A stretch of DNA of 64,000 bases, from assembly GCA_014529385.2 (NCBI GenBank), contig CM043944.1, positions 79,886,384 through 79,950,383 of the forward strand, in the 5' to 3' direction. The DNA comes from Adiantum capillus-veneris (lineage: Eukaryota > Streptophyta > Polypodiopsida > Polypodiales > Pteridaceae). Positions 32,870 to 44,923 of the stretch are shown here, one piece after another. Each line of letters starts with the position of its first letter. The stretch's first letter is position 1. A program made the translations under genes and the position numbers. Below the pieces are notes generated by a model. That model worked only from the letters and a program-made list of their open reading frames with translations. It searched no databases and was not told the origin of the DNA.

Positions 32870-33770
32870 TGCATAGAGTATGAGCGCATCCACATGTACA
32901 TCAATGATTGCATACTATACAACAATAAACATGCACATGCTACCGCATGTCCCATGTGCAAGGAAGCATGCTACAAGACCGGAGTTGGTATTGAGACATT
33001 TTCCATTAATCCCTTGCATTCAACACATGTTTAAAAGTAGGTCTACCGTGGAGCTTCTCACGTGGCACATTAACCACCACTCCAATGATAGAATGATGTG
33101 TATTCTGCCGATTCAAGTGCATGGAGGCACATCAAAACTCAATGGCATGGCCAGAGTTTAGGTTGGAGCCTCGACACTTGAGGCTTGGGTTAGCAAGTGA
33201 TGGTGTCAATCCGTTTGGCATTAAGTCTACTTCATGGAGCACTTGGCTTGTGGTGATCGTCAACTACAATATTCCACCATGGGAGAAAACCAAGAAGGGC
33301 AATATAAATCTTTCCTTGCTTGTACCAGGGAAGTACAAAGTGGAAAATATTGATGTCTACCTCAAGCCCCTCATCGAGGAGTTGGAGGAGTTATGGAGAG
33401 GCATCCCTGTTGTAGATGTATCACTTGCACAGGACAGAGAGGCCAGATGCCTTGTGCAAGGTAATATATCCAAGCAACCATCATTTCTTACCCCAAGGTC
33501 ATAGCAAGCACAAGGCTCCAACAAATAGGAAGACACCTCTAAAGCTCATGATGGCAAATTGGGCAACTATCTGGGAAGAGCACTACAATAACAATCCGAC
33601 TCTGAGTACTTCACCAAAAGGTATGTCAAGGTATTCCATAATTTTAAGGCTTCCATATTGGAAGGACTAAAAAATACAACACCCTGTGGGACCGCATTAT
33701 TTGCAAGAAGGACTATATTCAAGAATGTAGCGCATACCCTGTGGGATCGCATTATTTGCAAGAAGGACAT
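32870..33770 (+). pseudogene. CACTA transposase tnp2 domain (Transposase_21), degenerate
   Basis: Tnp2 signatures appear in order: MYINDCILYNNKHAH and ACPMCKEACYKTG (zinc-like CPMC), VLRHFPLIPCIQHMFKS, then RLGLASDGVNPFG, YNIPPWEKTKKGN, LLVPGKYKVENIDVYLKPL and, in another frame, ILRLPYWKD. This is the catalytic domain of plant En/Spm transposases, which cut and move the element. Frameshifts occur near 33000-33130 and after 33500, and the part between DVYLKPL and LPYWKD is shortened. A 33 bp string is repeated at 33681 and 33736. The DUF4218 part that should follow is found only at 38419, with genes V, W and Z between. Confidence 0.8.
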
Positions 33771-34335
33771 TAGGAGAAATATGAGCCTTGCATGGGCCTT
33801 GTAAGGAATCCTAATTTTTAGGGATTAAGGCTAATGTTGTGTGGGGTTTAGGGGGCAAGGGCATTGAAGAAGGTAGTTTTGAGTAGGCTTTTCTAGCCTT
33901 TTTTTTAAACAAATGTAGGATGTGGACCTAAAGGGTTGCTTTCTCTCTCTAGCTTTTTTTAAAGTGAAGGAAGCATAGGGGTGAACGTGTCCACATCAGC
34001 AATTCCGTGGGTCAAAAAGAGTCAAAATTTGACTTTTTTTAAAAAAAAACATTTTTATTTGTTTTTTACTTAAAACTCCCTCCCAACATATATACATATC
34101 CAAAAATCATTTTTTAACCCAAAAGCTTAGAAAGTCCATTTTTTCAAAAATCTTTTCCCCCAAAAAGTAATAAACATTTTGTTCTCTCCTCCTCCTCCCT
34201 CCTCCCTCCTCTCTCCCTCTCCCTCTCTGCCCCTACCTTCCTCCTCCTCCCCAATCTCTCCCTCCCCCCCCTCCCTCCTTCTCTATTCCCATCCTGCTCG
34301 GCCTCTCTACCCTTCCCCCTCTATCTTTTCATCAT
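33771..34335. other. Non-coding, T-rich then polypyrimidine stretch
   Basis: T/A homopolymer-rich sequence up to 34150, then CCT/CTCC-rich sequence (34180-34330) just upstream of ORF V. The pyrimidine-rich stretch could be a 5' untranslated region or promoter. Confidence 0.5.
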
Positions 34336-35215
34336 TTGCTTCCTCACGCAATAGCTTCCATGCTGCTCACGGACATCACAAGTGGTTTGCTTCCACCACC
34401 ATGTACTCCGCACACCAAAAGCATACATATTCGCTTACCCATGGCATTTGCACCGAAGACCACTAGTGAGGGTGATCAAAGGTCATCACAGGAACGTCGC
34501 ACCGCTTGTGAGACCAATGTTGACATTTGGGTGGATGGCCATTTGTACCCTTACGATCCTATAAGCCGCTTCCATCCACCGTTTAATAGCCTTTCCACAT
34601 TTCTTCAATTTCTTGGGAGGGGAGAAGCAGGCTTGTTAGGCTATTGCAAGCGGCTGTGTATGGGTGCAGGTGCTTCTTTGCATATGTGGATGCACGAATG
34701 TCAAGATCTTCACCTCAAGACGACGGCATTACAAGAGAGTGTTGCCTCTTTGGAGAGGGTAGTTAAAAGTCTTGAAAAACAAATGCAAGAAAAGGAGTCC
34801 CACATCCAGAAGCTTACCAACACCATCACATACTTGAAAGAAACACCCCTTGGTGCAAGGGAACGCAAACGCCCGTATTCATCCATTGAAACTCTTGCAC
34901 ATTCCGGAGGAGCATGCAAACGATGAGTTACAGCCACAAGGTGATTTGGTCTTTACTCGCATGATGCATTCTTACTTTACACTATTTTCTAACATTTATG
35001 TTTATTTGTTGCCAGAAACTTCATCCAGGAGGCATGCGGTGGAACAAGCCAAGATAATCGAGTCAACCTTCTCACTAGTTGTCTCAATACAGAGGACGTG
35101 ATTTCTATCTTACAATCACCTGGAGGTAAGCACATTAAGGATGCAGTTACCAAGGACCTTATGAGTAAATTAAGAAATGTGGTTAATGATGATGATGCTC
35201 AACAATCTTGTGATG
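34336..35215 (+). pseudogene. Gene V: coiled-coil protein, apparently two exons, nonsense mutation
   Basis: Exon one (34336-34941) encodes RTACETNVDIWVDGHLYPYD, HPPFNSLSTFLQFLGRG and a clear coiled coil at residues about 125-170 (LHLKTTALQESVASLERVVK, KQMQEKESHIQKL). A 75 bp GT-AG intron (34942-35016, ending TTTGTTGCCAG) would join it in frame to FIQEACGGTSQDNRVNLL and DVISILQSPGGKHIKDAV, but a TGA at 34924-34926 lies before the splice. So it is either a pseudogene or uses another exon end. The product is unknown. It is divergent from, and overlaps slightly, the W gene end. Confidence 0.4.
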
Positions 35216-36073
35216 ATCAGCAACAGAGTCCCCATCTGGCAAGAGCTTGCTTTCTAGGGCATCTGGCATATTGTCTAAGGGACATTTTCTGCTATTGCAT
35301 AGCACGCTCAAGCATTCATCCATGCACAGGCCAAATGATTTTTTCAAATCATGCAGGAACACATACTCCTCCCCATCCACTAACACTGAGGAGAAGCGGC
35401 TGATTTCTACCTCTGGGATTGCCACATCCGTTAGTGGTAGTGGCACTGGAGTGTCACTAGGGCCAGCCGCAACTATGGATTTCTCAACCACTTCCTCAAG
35501 ATCCCTAGGGTACTCGAGCCAGTGTGCTTTTCCTTCCACTACAGGGTTCATGGGGATAACCTGCTGCTCCTTGGTGTCCTTGATAAAGGACCCAACTTGA
35601 AGGTGTGGTAAGCGGAGCTCCTCCAAATCAGGTTCCTTGCTCACCAAGAAGATAAATGTTGCGAGCCGAGAAAGGTACTCCACCCCCAACTTGCGCTTCT
35701 TGAGCGCTGACACCCCAGGGGCTTGCTCGTCCAAGTAATGGCCTGCATCGGTTGCAATTTCTTGGAATTGTTGCAACCGCTTGGAGAATGGGCGATCACC
35801 TTTGTGTATATAGCGCAAAAGATCGCAAGGCACCCAGATCCCTGCATGTGGGGGGATAGATACAGAATATTTTATGATGTGCTCCTCCATGAACACAGAA
35901 ATCTCCTCAAATGCATCCATGTGAAGGGCAACTGTGGCATCAAGGTCAGGGAGACGAGTAAAAAAGGTGTGGAGGTCCAACTTCCCTTTGTATTTGGTGT
36001 CCTCAAGGAAGAGGATGAAACGTGACAAAGGGGTGGATGTGGGTGCAGATACAGAGGCTGTGGCAGCATCCAT
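35183..36073 (-). CDS. Gene W: unrecognised protein, about 296 aa
   Basis: The preferred start is the ATG at 36073 (MDAATASVSAP), which matches the start region of the second copy at 47896; an upstream in-frame ATG lies at 36121. Conserved blocks shared with that copy: DAFEEISVFMEEHIIKYSV, GIWVPCDLLRYIHK and KLGVEYLSRLATFIFL. The C-terminal half has VDGEEYVFLHDLKKSFGL and ends in a histidine-rich tail. No family is recognised. The ORF is intact and its neighbour Z lies upstream on the same strand in both copies, so the pair may act together, perhaps as transposon accessory proteins. Confidence 0.55.
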   Translation of the reverse strand: MDAATASVSAPTSTPLSRFILFLEDTKYKGKLDLHTFFTRLPDLDATVALHMDAFEEISVFMEEHIIKYSVSIPPHAGIWVPCDLLRYIHKGDRPFSKRLQQFQEIATDAGHYLDEQAPGVSALKKRKLGVEYLSRLATFIFLVSKEPDLEELRLPHLQVGSFIKDTKEQQVIPMNPVVEGKAHWLEYPRDLEEVVEKSIVAAGPSDTPVPLPLTDVAIPEVEISRFSSVLVDGEEYVFLHDLKKSFGLCMDECLSVLCNSRKCPLDNMPDALESKLLPDGDSVADHHKIVEHHHH

Positions 36074-36319
36074 GTCTAACCTGGGGTGTGGATAGAGAGT
36101 GGAGGAGCTCAAGAGTTGCAAAAGTGAAAATAGTGAATGAGTTAGGTGGCCCCCCTTTTATAATGGACCCTTTTTTTAAGACATTAAAAAAAAAGGCACT
36201 TTCACCAAAAAATGATTTCTCATCCCAATGCAAAAAATTATATTCAAAGGCATGATTTGCCGAAGCAAATCATGTTGATTACAGCGGGGATCAATATGAA
36301 AATTGCAAGAGTTACAAAG

Positions 36320-37660
36320 TTATAAGATCGATAGCATAGTTCCATCTATCCCCCAGTCCTCCTCGATCTTCAATTTGTCTTCCATTCTCTTCCCAATCTG
36401 CGGACATTCATTACAATAAGCATCTAATGATCGACAAACCATGATGTATTGAAAATGTGGTGGAAGGATTCTCACCTTGTGACCTTGTAAACGAAATTGT
36501 GCTTGTTGAAGGGCCTCAAAACCCATAATAACCAAATGTTCTCGAACATTACTGAGAGTCCAATGCTTGTTCACTTGGACTGCCTCCAAAGCATCGTTGG
36601 GCATCTTCAGTGCAATGTCAAAGCTTTCAATAGCGCTGTCTACACTCTGTAAGGGAGTCCACACTCCAAGCTTGCACATCCAACGATCATAGTGAAATCG
36701 TATGTACAAGGAGGTGCGGGATTTCAAATAGCGCATTCCAATACCTGAAGCTCCAACCTTACAATGGTACCGGTCCCCGTTGTGCATGCCCTCCACAAAA
36801 CCCCAGTCCTCTTCTAAAAGCCTTCCTAATTCCTCGTAATGCGCATCTTTACATACAAGCATTGTGGTAGTCTCCACAAATCCAAACTCTTTAAAAATGT
36901 GCACAAAACAATGAATAGGCAAACACCAACTCAAGCCCACAGACCTAGAAGCTTTAGAGTATTTCAAAGAGTTTTGGACATCCATTATCATCTTTTGCTT
37001 GAAAGATGCTACCGACCACAAATCTGGGACCGGCCACTCCATACTTAATAAGGAAGTTACTTTGATGGGTTCAAGCGTTCCAAATGCTTGTGTAGAAGTA
37101 GGGACAATATAGGAGTGAGAATAGAAGAAAATCCTTCTTTGAACCAGTTTGGTTGGGCAAAGATGTGGGAAAATTATTGCTCCAATATCCGCATGTATAG
37201 CATTGAATGTGTCGGAGAGACTATGTAGTGGCTGCTCCTCCACCAACGTGGATGGAAATATGACTATAAATGCATGACAAATGTTAAGTATGAATCCATA
37301 ATAGCATTACACTGTGATTTCACACCTAGCTTTGTATTCTCAAAACATGTACTTACAATGTGTTGGAAATCGAGGTGGTTGTTGCAAGTGCATGGTTGAC
37401 ATTGAGAAAACATGTTGCACAATGGCTACGGTCCCCTTGTCTTTGCGGTTCTTGAAGCCAAGGAGCTTTCCTTTCCAATGAAGATCCAAGTTTGCACGAT
37501 TCCGCACACGATGAGGGCCAACAGCAGATGGTTGCATGTATACCCAAGCACCTTTGGTGAACTCTTGTGGCACCCACTCATCATCTACACCTCTAGTGTT
37601 GTGGCATGCAAGTGTTGTGACCTCATCCTTTGGCCGCCTTTGCGAAGTAGAGTTGGCCAT
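36320..37660 (-). CDS. Gene Z: unrecognised two-exon protein
   Basis: Exon one runs from the ATG at 37660 (MANSTSQRRPKDEVTT) to 37357; a 93 bp GT-AG intron (37264-37356) follows; exon two runs from 37263 to the TAA at 36320. The reading frame is continuous across the splice (FPTH to IFPSTLVEEQ). Exon one has DEWVPQEFTKGAWVYM and LDLHWKGKLLGFKNRK; exon two has WPVPDLWSVASFKQKM, SVGLSWCLPIHCFVHIFKE and RFHYDRWMCKLGVW. The product would be about 415 residues. A diverged second copy (48060-48640) keeps the donor site at the same codon phase, which supports the intron. The function is unknown. Confidence 0.55.
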
Positions 37661-38418
37661 GGTTGAGCAAAGCAAACTAGGAGGAGGAGAAGAAACTTGC
37701 TTGTTGCTACAATGTAGGTGGGATAAAGTGATATGAGAAAGTGGTTAACCCTTGTGGCAATGGGAGGAGAAGGTGGACAACCCTTGCTTGGTGTGCCACT
37801 GGGAGGAGAAGGTGCATAACCCTTGCTTGGTGTGGCAATGGAAGGTGGTAGGGGAGGAGAGAGGAGCTTCCTTGCTGCAGCAATGGAGATGGTGTAGAGA
37901 GAGAGTGTGTTGGAGTAGAGGATGAGTGTGATGGTTGCAACCAAGGAGGGGTTGGAAAAGGGGTTCTAGAGAGAGAAAATCACTTTTTGCCTAATAACTA
38001 CTTTTGGGGGAGCTCTGGATAGCAAAAAAATAATAATAATAATTTTAGGGTTTTTGGATGCACGTTTTGACTTTTTTAGATCAAAAAATGCTTTTTTGAC
38101 CATAAAATAGTTTTAGGGGGGTTTTCAGAAGATGAAATTTGAGTTTTGAAATTTTTGAAAACTTTCAAATTTTTGGGATTTTTTCAAAACCGGATCAAAA
38201 AGGAGGGAAGTTGGAGGTTCCATATGGCCCACCCACCCACCCCCCCCACCCCACCTTCTCACTAGGTAAGAGCCCATTTAAGAAGTGTAAGACTACTTTG
38301 TCCCCCTACATTTTTGAGGGCATAGAGTGTGTCCACCACCCTCTTCTCATTGGCTGGCCTCTAATTAACCTTAATCCCAAAGGGCCCCTAGAGGGTTCAT
38401 ATTTTTCCTAATGACTCA
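37661..38418. other. Intergenic: upstream of Z, with small 39 bp direct repeat
   Basis: The string GGGAGGAGAAGGTG...AACCCTTGCTTGGTGTG recurs 39 bp apart at about 37761 and 37800, with a partial third copy. The rest (37940-38400) is T-rich and lacks a gene; a frame from about 38405 leads into the DUF4218 fragment. Confidence 0.6.
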
Positions 38419-38859
38419 TTGGGAGCGAGGGAGGATTTGAGGGTCTTGAAACGTTTCCCCACCTTTGCTACTCCACGCCGTGCCCCCAATGGGAATATTG
38501 TGTTTCCTAAAGTTCCATGGATGCTAGCTAAAGAAAAATTGGACCAAGTGAAGGGTACCATTGCATCTATTTGCACACCAACAGGATACATGAGGTTGCT
38601 AAAGGGAGCTTTCACAAAAGTGAAGAAAGGTGGAAGCGTTTAATTATATGGGTTGAAGTCCCATGATTGACAGAAGATGCTTCAGGTAATGTCCCTTTCT
38701 CTATTCTCTTTATTGTTTGTTTTTTAGGACACATATGATTTGTGTGTATGACTTTCTCTCAGTTTTCCTTCCTCTAATCATTCTGCTAGTGATTATGTGC
38801 ATATGGTAGGACAAGAAAGTGAGGGATGTTATTTTTTACCTTGGAGAGATAGTAAGGTG
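38405..38859 (+). pseudogene. CACTA transposase DUF4218, N-terminal part (copy C)
   Basis: The frame SLGAREDLRVLKRFPTFA, PNGNIVFPKVPWMLAKEK, TPTGYMRLLKGAFTK and GLKSHD follows the tnp2/DUF4218 linker and DUF4218 start pattern ('MGIRxxL', 'PxGY', 'GLKSHDCH'). Two stops fall near GLKSHD. A possible splice donor (CAGGTAATG, about 38683) comes right after. The following sequence is interrupted at 38859 by an LTR element, and DUF4218 resumes after 45386. Confidence 0.65.
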
Positions 38860-39328
38860 TGTAATGGAATTGATATTTCTATTAATTATTGCAGCTGACA
38901 GGTGGAAAAGGCTTGACTGAGCTAGGCCTATGCATACAGAAATATATTTCATGTATTATTCAAGTGCTCTTTATGAGCTTCGGCCATTTATGACCGGCCG
39001 GCCAGTTTGTACTCACAATTGACCATTTAAGAAATCTATGAAACAAATGCGTGCAAGAGGGAAATGGTCACTCTTGCACGGAGGGAGATTGCACCAGTGT
39101 CTGTGTTATTCTCCTCTCCTCTCTTTCTCTCTTTCGCCGTGCCGGCGTAGCACTCCGCTTTAGGAGGTGCCCCTACACGTGCGTTCTTGTTCTATCTCTC
39201 TCTGTTCGCTTTTTACGGCTTCGATTCTGTGCTAGGAGATCTACCAGGTATGTTGATTATTCTATTTTATGGTTTGCAGTGTGCTATTTCGGATATTATG
39301 CAAGGCATTCAAGCCTCCATTTGTAGCA
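38860..39328 (+). repeat. 5' LTR of the 6.5 kb element
   Basis: 469 bp, TG...CA. It shares long exact stretches with 44924-45385, such as CCTATGCATACAGAAATATA, CAAGTGCTCTTTATGAGCTT and GATTCTGTGCTAGGAGATCT. It contains a CT-rich stretch and GTTTTCCTTCC-like promoter-type sequence is not clear. Confidence 0.9.
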
Positions 39329-39329
39329 G

Positions 39330-39342
39330 TGGTATCAGAGCC
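39330..39342 (+). other. Primer-binding site (initiator tRNA-Met)
   Basis: TGGTATCAGAGCC begins one base after the LTR end, the standard copia-type primer site. Confidence 0.92.
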
Positions 39343-40282
39343 AAGGCTACGCTCCGAAGATTAAGGATCTCGATAATCAAAAGCTAAGTAAATCATTTTT
39401 TTAAACTATCTCTTCATTCTACTTGGATATGCTTTCATTGATTGAACTGTGACTATACATGCTCACTATTAACTTTATTTTTGATTGATTAGAGCCAGTA
39501 TGAAAATTAGAGTATTAATGTTAATCAAACATATGAAGCATCTCACGTTTAAAGTAGTTCGTGTTATGATTTCTATGAATTTTAGAGACAATTAATCAGG
39601 TGAAGATATACAATACACAAAGGAGGATGTATATAGTCTTGTTTGGGGTTTGTAGAAGAAGAAGAAGGTAGTAGAGAGATTTTAGCAAAATAGGAGTAAT
39701 TCGAAGAGACCTTAAGGGAATTGAGTTCAAGGGCTTGAGTTCAAGGGCTTGAGGAAGTTCGAGGGAGTGGTTTGATGGACACTTAAATTGAAAAATTTTG
39801 AGCCGCCTTTGGCATCAAGTCATAGCGGGAACCAACCCCAAGAAAGGGTCAACAATTCAAACCTGCAGAAGAAATAAATATATACATTAATCAATTAACT
39901 CTACTGCTCTCGACAACAGAAGATATCATGGCTTTGCTACATGTAATTGAAATCAGCAGCATGCCCCAACCTCCCTTCTCTATGCGCATCATCATTGTCA
40001 ACATACAGTGCCAACGTCAAACTAGTTGATCACTTCTTCTAGCTATCGTTCGACGACGTCGTTTTAACCAGCAATCATGAGGAGCATGCAGGGCAGCGAC
40101 CACGACCCAAAGAACAAAACATTGGAGGCCATATTTTTTTTTTCTTTTTTCTTTTGCAACTCAACACACCCAGCATGTGGCCAGGAGTTATCCGCATGTA
40201 GCATAGCCACCACACACTGGCCATAATATATTTCACCCTCTCCCTCCCTCGTCAAAAGGAAGCTACACGTCACACCCACAAT

Positions 40283-40384
<102 letters not shown>

Positions 40385-40472
40385 GTTGGCTGCCTGTAAT
40401 TGCGCAGCAGCTACACCGCTTCTCCCATCTAGTCGAACACAACTGCAGTGGGGGTGTGGTCTGCATGCGTCC

Positions 40473-40474
<2 letters not shown>

Positions 40475-40559
<85 letters not shown>
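40475..40559. repeat. (CT)n microsatellite 2
   Basis: About 85 bp of CT repeat, 95 bp after the first tract. Confidence 0.97.
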
Positions 40560-40564
<5 letters not shown>

Positions 40565-40650
40565 CAGTTGTAGCCCACACTTTCTACCGAACTCCAGTGC
40601 CCACACCACACTCCCTCTTGCTCTAGCCGCTAGCCCAACCCCATGCAGCC

Positions 40651-40809
<159 letters not shown>

Positions 40810-41160
40810 TCCATTGGAAGCCACCCACTCAACGCTGCATGACATTCGAACTCCTTCCCGCCTCTACTTCCCTACTTAGCGGCTCCAGTTTTCCCACCAA
40901 CCACCCAATCTCTCTCTCATTTTCTATCGGCACACACACACATCTGTAGCTTGCCATGCAATTTGAGAGCCGCCAGTCCCCATCAACTTTTCTTTTTGTG
41001 AGGTACATCCAAGTCATGGTAGCGGTTACAGAGATATGACACTCATGCAGGGCGTCCACACACACACACACCCAGTGACAGCATGCTCCCTATCTCCCAT
41101 TTCTCTCTCTCTCAACCTCTCCCTCGTAAACTCTCTCTCTCTCCCCCATCCCAAGGAAGC

Positions 41161-41526
41161 TCAAAGTGCACCCACCCAAGAGATGGCGTCTGACATCCTG
41201 ACCATGACACTTGCGGGAGTGGGGAGGCACCTAGCATCGCCCTCCATGTCCAACACAGCACCTATCTGTAGCGCCTCGTTCTGCAGCCTCTTCTCATACC
41301 CTAACAAAGCCGGGTTGACTACGATGAAGCCCAGCTCAATAAATCTCATGAGCTTGTTGCCCCCATAATTGGCGTGTCCCGTGCACTTGGTCTCGAGTTT
41401 GGACAGTACGTCCTCTTCAAATCGTAAGCTGCAGCAGTAGCAGCGCACCAACTCACTACAATCGGCATCATAACTTGGTGGATGCCACAAGCTGCAACCT
41501 CTCATGCAGATCACCTTCCTCATCAC
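41161..41526 (-). CDS. Unrecognised ORF inside the LTR element (121 aa)
   Basis: Starts MMRKVICMRGCSLWHPPSYD; cysteine-containing block CSELVRCYCC, then HANYGGNKLMRFIELGFIVV and GYEKRLQNEALQIGAVLD. It reads more like a globular protein than chance sequence. It is antisense to the element, which is how captured host sequence often appears. No family is recognised. Confidence 0.35.
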   Translation of the reverse strand: MMRKVICMRGCSLWHPPSYDADCSELVRCYCCSLRFEEDVLSKLETKCTGHANYGGNKLMRFIELGFIVVNPALLGYEKRLQNEALQIGAVLDMEGDARCLPTPASVMVRMSDAISWVGAL

Positions 41527-41746
41527 CAGCCTCCACTAGCTCCCTGCCGCCGATGGCTACCTCATCCTCGATTCTGGGTGATCTCACCATGGCCAACAAC
41601 CAGCCCTATTTGCAAGCACCATCATCCCTTTCTCTCTCTCTCCAGCTCGTAAGCTGCAGCAGCCCGCCAGTCTACAAATTACCTTCGCACTCCGTGGTGG
41701 ATGCCATGTTAGTTGGTTGTCGGTTTTGTCCGATCACGCAATGGCT

Positions 41747-42031
41747 CTAGGCTGGTCGTTTTGGCCACCAAGCATCAATGGCACAAGTGCATGCAACAGA
41801 ATTCGAAAGCAGTAGAAGGCCAACCCTCTCATTTTCAGCTCCCCCTCCTTTCCAAAGCTCTCTCAATTGCGGGCCCACTCCTCGCCTGTCCACCACCGTC
41901 TCGGCTCTGCTCGATACTCGTGTAGTCAATACCTCTCTGAGTGCCTCCTCTAACTTGATTGCTCCCTGCGGTTTCATTATATTGATGAAGAAGTGTGGGC
42001 ATTTTACATCAGAAACTTCTTCTTCATTCAA
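41747..42031 (-). CDS. Unrecognised ORF inside the LTR element (94 aa)
   Basis: Starts MNEEEVSDVKCPHFFINIMK, then GAIKLEEALREVLTTRVSSR. Same strand as the 121 aa ORF 200 bp away, so both may be exons of one captured gene. Weak evidence. Confidence 0.3.
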   Translation of the reverse strand: MNEEEVSDVKCPHFFINIMKPQGAIKLEEALREVLTTRVSSRAETVVDRRGVGPQLRELWKGGGAENERVGLLLLSNSVACTCAIDAWWPKRPA

Positions 42032-42121
42032 GCTGGTGATTCCTTTCTTTTTGATGTCAAAGGGCTCTCCGCGCCTCTCTCTTTCTCTCTCTGCCTCTCC
42101 CAGTACGCCTATCTACAGAGA

Positions 42122-42570
42122 AGACCATTGACGAAGCTTTTGAGAGATTGCTGCAAGGCTTTCTCCTCACTTTTTTTCGACTTTACTCTTCTCCTTTACC
42201 TCATTTTATTTTGTATCCAGACATTGGGCTCGATTCACACGGATTGTCTCAGTTTAATGACTTCATATGCAAAGTTGGCCTTTTGAAGTAGAGTAATATA
42301 ACATTTCATTCAGTTTCGCTCTATTTTTCTTCCCCCTCCCAAAATGACTACCTACCGAGGTAGTCATTGATGAAGCTCTGGAGCGACCCTTGCAATACTT
42401 TCTCAGATGATGGCCAATGCACAGCATCCTCGGGCATTGACACCAACACTGATGACGATTTTTTCAATCTTTTGTTCTACTTCATTTTCTTTTGTACCTA
42501 GACATTGTATTGCATCCATAAGGATTGTATCAATTTGGTCTCATAAGCTTTTTTGAAGATGGTTAATACA
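42122..42570. repeat. Diverged tandem pair, about 240 bp unit
   Basis: The order CATTGACGAAGCTTT ... TGCAAGGCTTTCTC ... TTTTGTATCCAGACATTG ... GGATTGT at 42122-42265 recurs as CATTGATGAAGCTCT ... TGCAATACTTTCTC ... TTTTGTACCTAGACATTG ... GGATTGT at 42364-42530. This is an old duplication within the LTR element. Confidence 0.65.
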
Positions 42571-44923
42571 TTAAGGAAGTCATGGTGTCCTTTGTAAGCA
42601 TATGTGCTTGTATCTTTGATCGTTAACTCCGACAATCTGTTGTGGCATATTCTAGATGTGGTAGCATAAACAAATTTAAAATAATAATAATAATCATAAT
42701 AATAAAAATCATCACCTTATGTAGGTTCCATGACTATCATTGGCCAATTCCAAAATTGACGACCACAGTAAAATTAGAGACAATGATTACGATCCAAGAC
42801 CTTGGTTGCTGAAGTCGCATACTCCTCGATTTCAAGGTATCCATGGGGATGTGCTATCATAAACTCTAGGACAATTAGGCTCATTGACACAACACGATAT
42901 TGAATTGTATCAAATCATTATTATAATTTTGGCTAGGCAGTGTTAATCTCCTCATCACTGGTTTTTGGATAATGTAATTGTTACTCATTTCTCTGCTTGC
43001 CACCTGTAGTAAGAATAAAAATAAACATGGATACAATTAATTTTTTACACGCCTTGGGTCAAATTAAAGCAAAGAATCCTTCCACATTGTTGATAGGTCC
43101 TTTCCTTTTATCTCTTATAAATAGTCTGAATTATATAAATATGTACAATTCGTAAACCTTAAAGCGAGGAGACCCTTGTAGATTCAACCAAGTGAGATAC
43201 CTTGCGTTAATTGCCCAAAAACCACCCCATTTTATTGTTTGATTTTGACCAAGTCAGGTAGTGAGTGATCTTGGTGTTGTACTTTTGATATTCTTCTTAA
43301 AGATCAAACTATAGTTACGACTAGGCAGAACCCGACCATTCAGAGTGAGTGTAACTTGTTAATGGATCTCTACCTTGCATCTCCATTCTAATCATCAACT
43401 TACCCTACCTTCATTTCATAGATGGGCCATGTTTTCTGTAAGTTATCACCCGTATATTACACTTTATCCACAATTTTACGTTACAATTTTGTTAGTCATT
43501 ATGCTATATTCATGTTATACTTGGTTGTTTTTTTTGCAAAAATTTGTTCTGCCAGATATCTCAACTGTTGAATTATTTTATTTTATTTTTTTCCTTTTTA
43601 AGTAGATAGTACCGTTAATTTTTGCAAAATCTCTCCTCACACTACAAAATTGCAATTTTGTGTGCTTATTTTCTAGAACTCTGACACTCTCACCTGGCAC
43701 ATGGGCTGAGTATTCTAACAAGGCATCAAAACTTTTCTCTTTAGTTACCTAGAAGGGTGCAAGGATGATGTTTGCATATGCTCTACTTATGAGGCCGTAT
43801 ATTTCACTCATCCATTCATTCTTAACAATTTTTCAGATAAATTGAACCGTTTGCTTTCTGATTACAAGTATGTATTGAGACACAAATGATGAGATAGCAA
43901 ATGGTGTTTACAAGAACAGGATTTTAAGTAGTACGAGAGTTACATTGCTCAACAGATGAGTTAAAATACTACAAGAACCTCATGCTTGCCACACACACAG
44001 ATACGTACACATTTTGATGCAAAATATCCTTCAAGTATGTACATCACATACATCATTCCTCTTTTCATATTTCATTTCTCTCCATTGTGTTCTAAGTTGA
44101 ATACTCAAACACTGTTTAGGTCATGGCTTCTAATTGTATTGAAAGCAATTTTTATTGAGATGATTTGTCAATAAGCTATGCAGCTACTCATGTGAGCTAA
44201 GGTGCTCTGGATAGTGACCAACAATTTGTAAGTACCTTGCTATACTCCAAAATAGTGTACGCAAATAGTAAATACTTTTCCCTTTTATGTCTTGTCTAGT
44301 CCATTGGTCATGGACACACAGATTCGCCAATTTAGGCAGTGTGTAGATACTCATCTTGGTGCAGATCCGACAATCTAGGTAGCACATTTATAAATTACAT
44401 ATTCATGATTTTTAAACTTGTACCAAATGGAAATTCGTCGATTTAGGCAGCACGTCTTATTGGTGTAGATTTGCCAATTTAGGCAACACCGATCACAAAA
44501 TCATGTTGCAGTGAGACTGGCCACCACTGTAACTGGTATGATTTTGTTACCTGGGTATAGAAAATGAAAGATATTTTGGATTTGGATTTGGATTGGGAAT
44601 TGATATATGTCGATGCTTTTCTATCATGATAGTATTTATGAAATTGGATTTGAGATTGATGAGAAATGATTATTGAATGATGAGTGTGACCAATGATATC
44701 CTGATTCATCAGGGTACGACATATACTGCTTATTCTAGTGGTATGGGACACTAGAATAGGTAGTATATGGATGACGGCAGGCATAAGCTAATGTTGTTTA
44801 GTTTCATAAATTTTTCTTTTATTATGTGATGTTTTTGACACAACATACTAATCACTCTTTTTGACAAGTACTGTTTGCAAATTTTTATCTTCGCAACTAA
44901 GGACAAATGCTTTCCAACTGGTA
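42571..44923. other. Non-coding interior of the LTR element
   Basis: About 2.3 kb of AT-rich sequence without gag or pol motifs on either strand. A short motif GATTCGCCAATTTAGGCAG recurs with variation near 44323, 44432 and 44465, a small local repeat. Confidence 0.6.
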
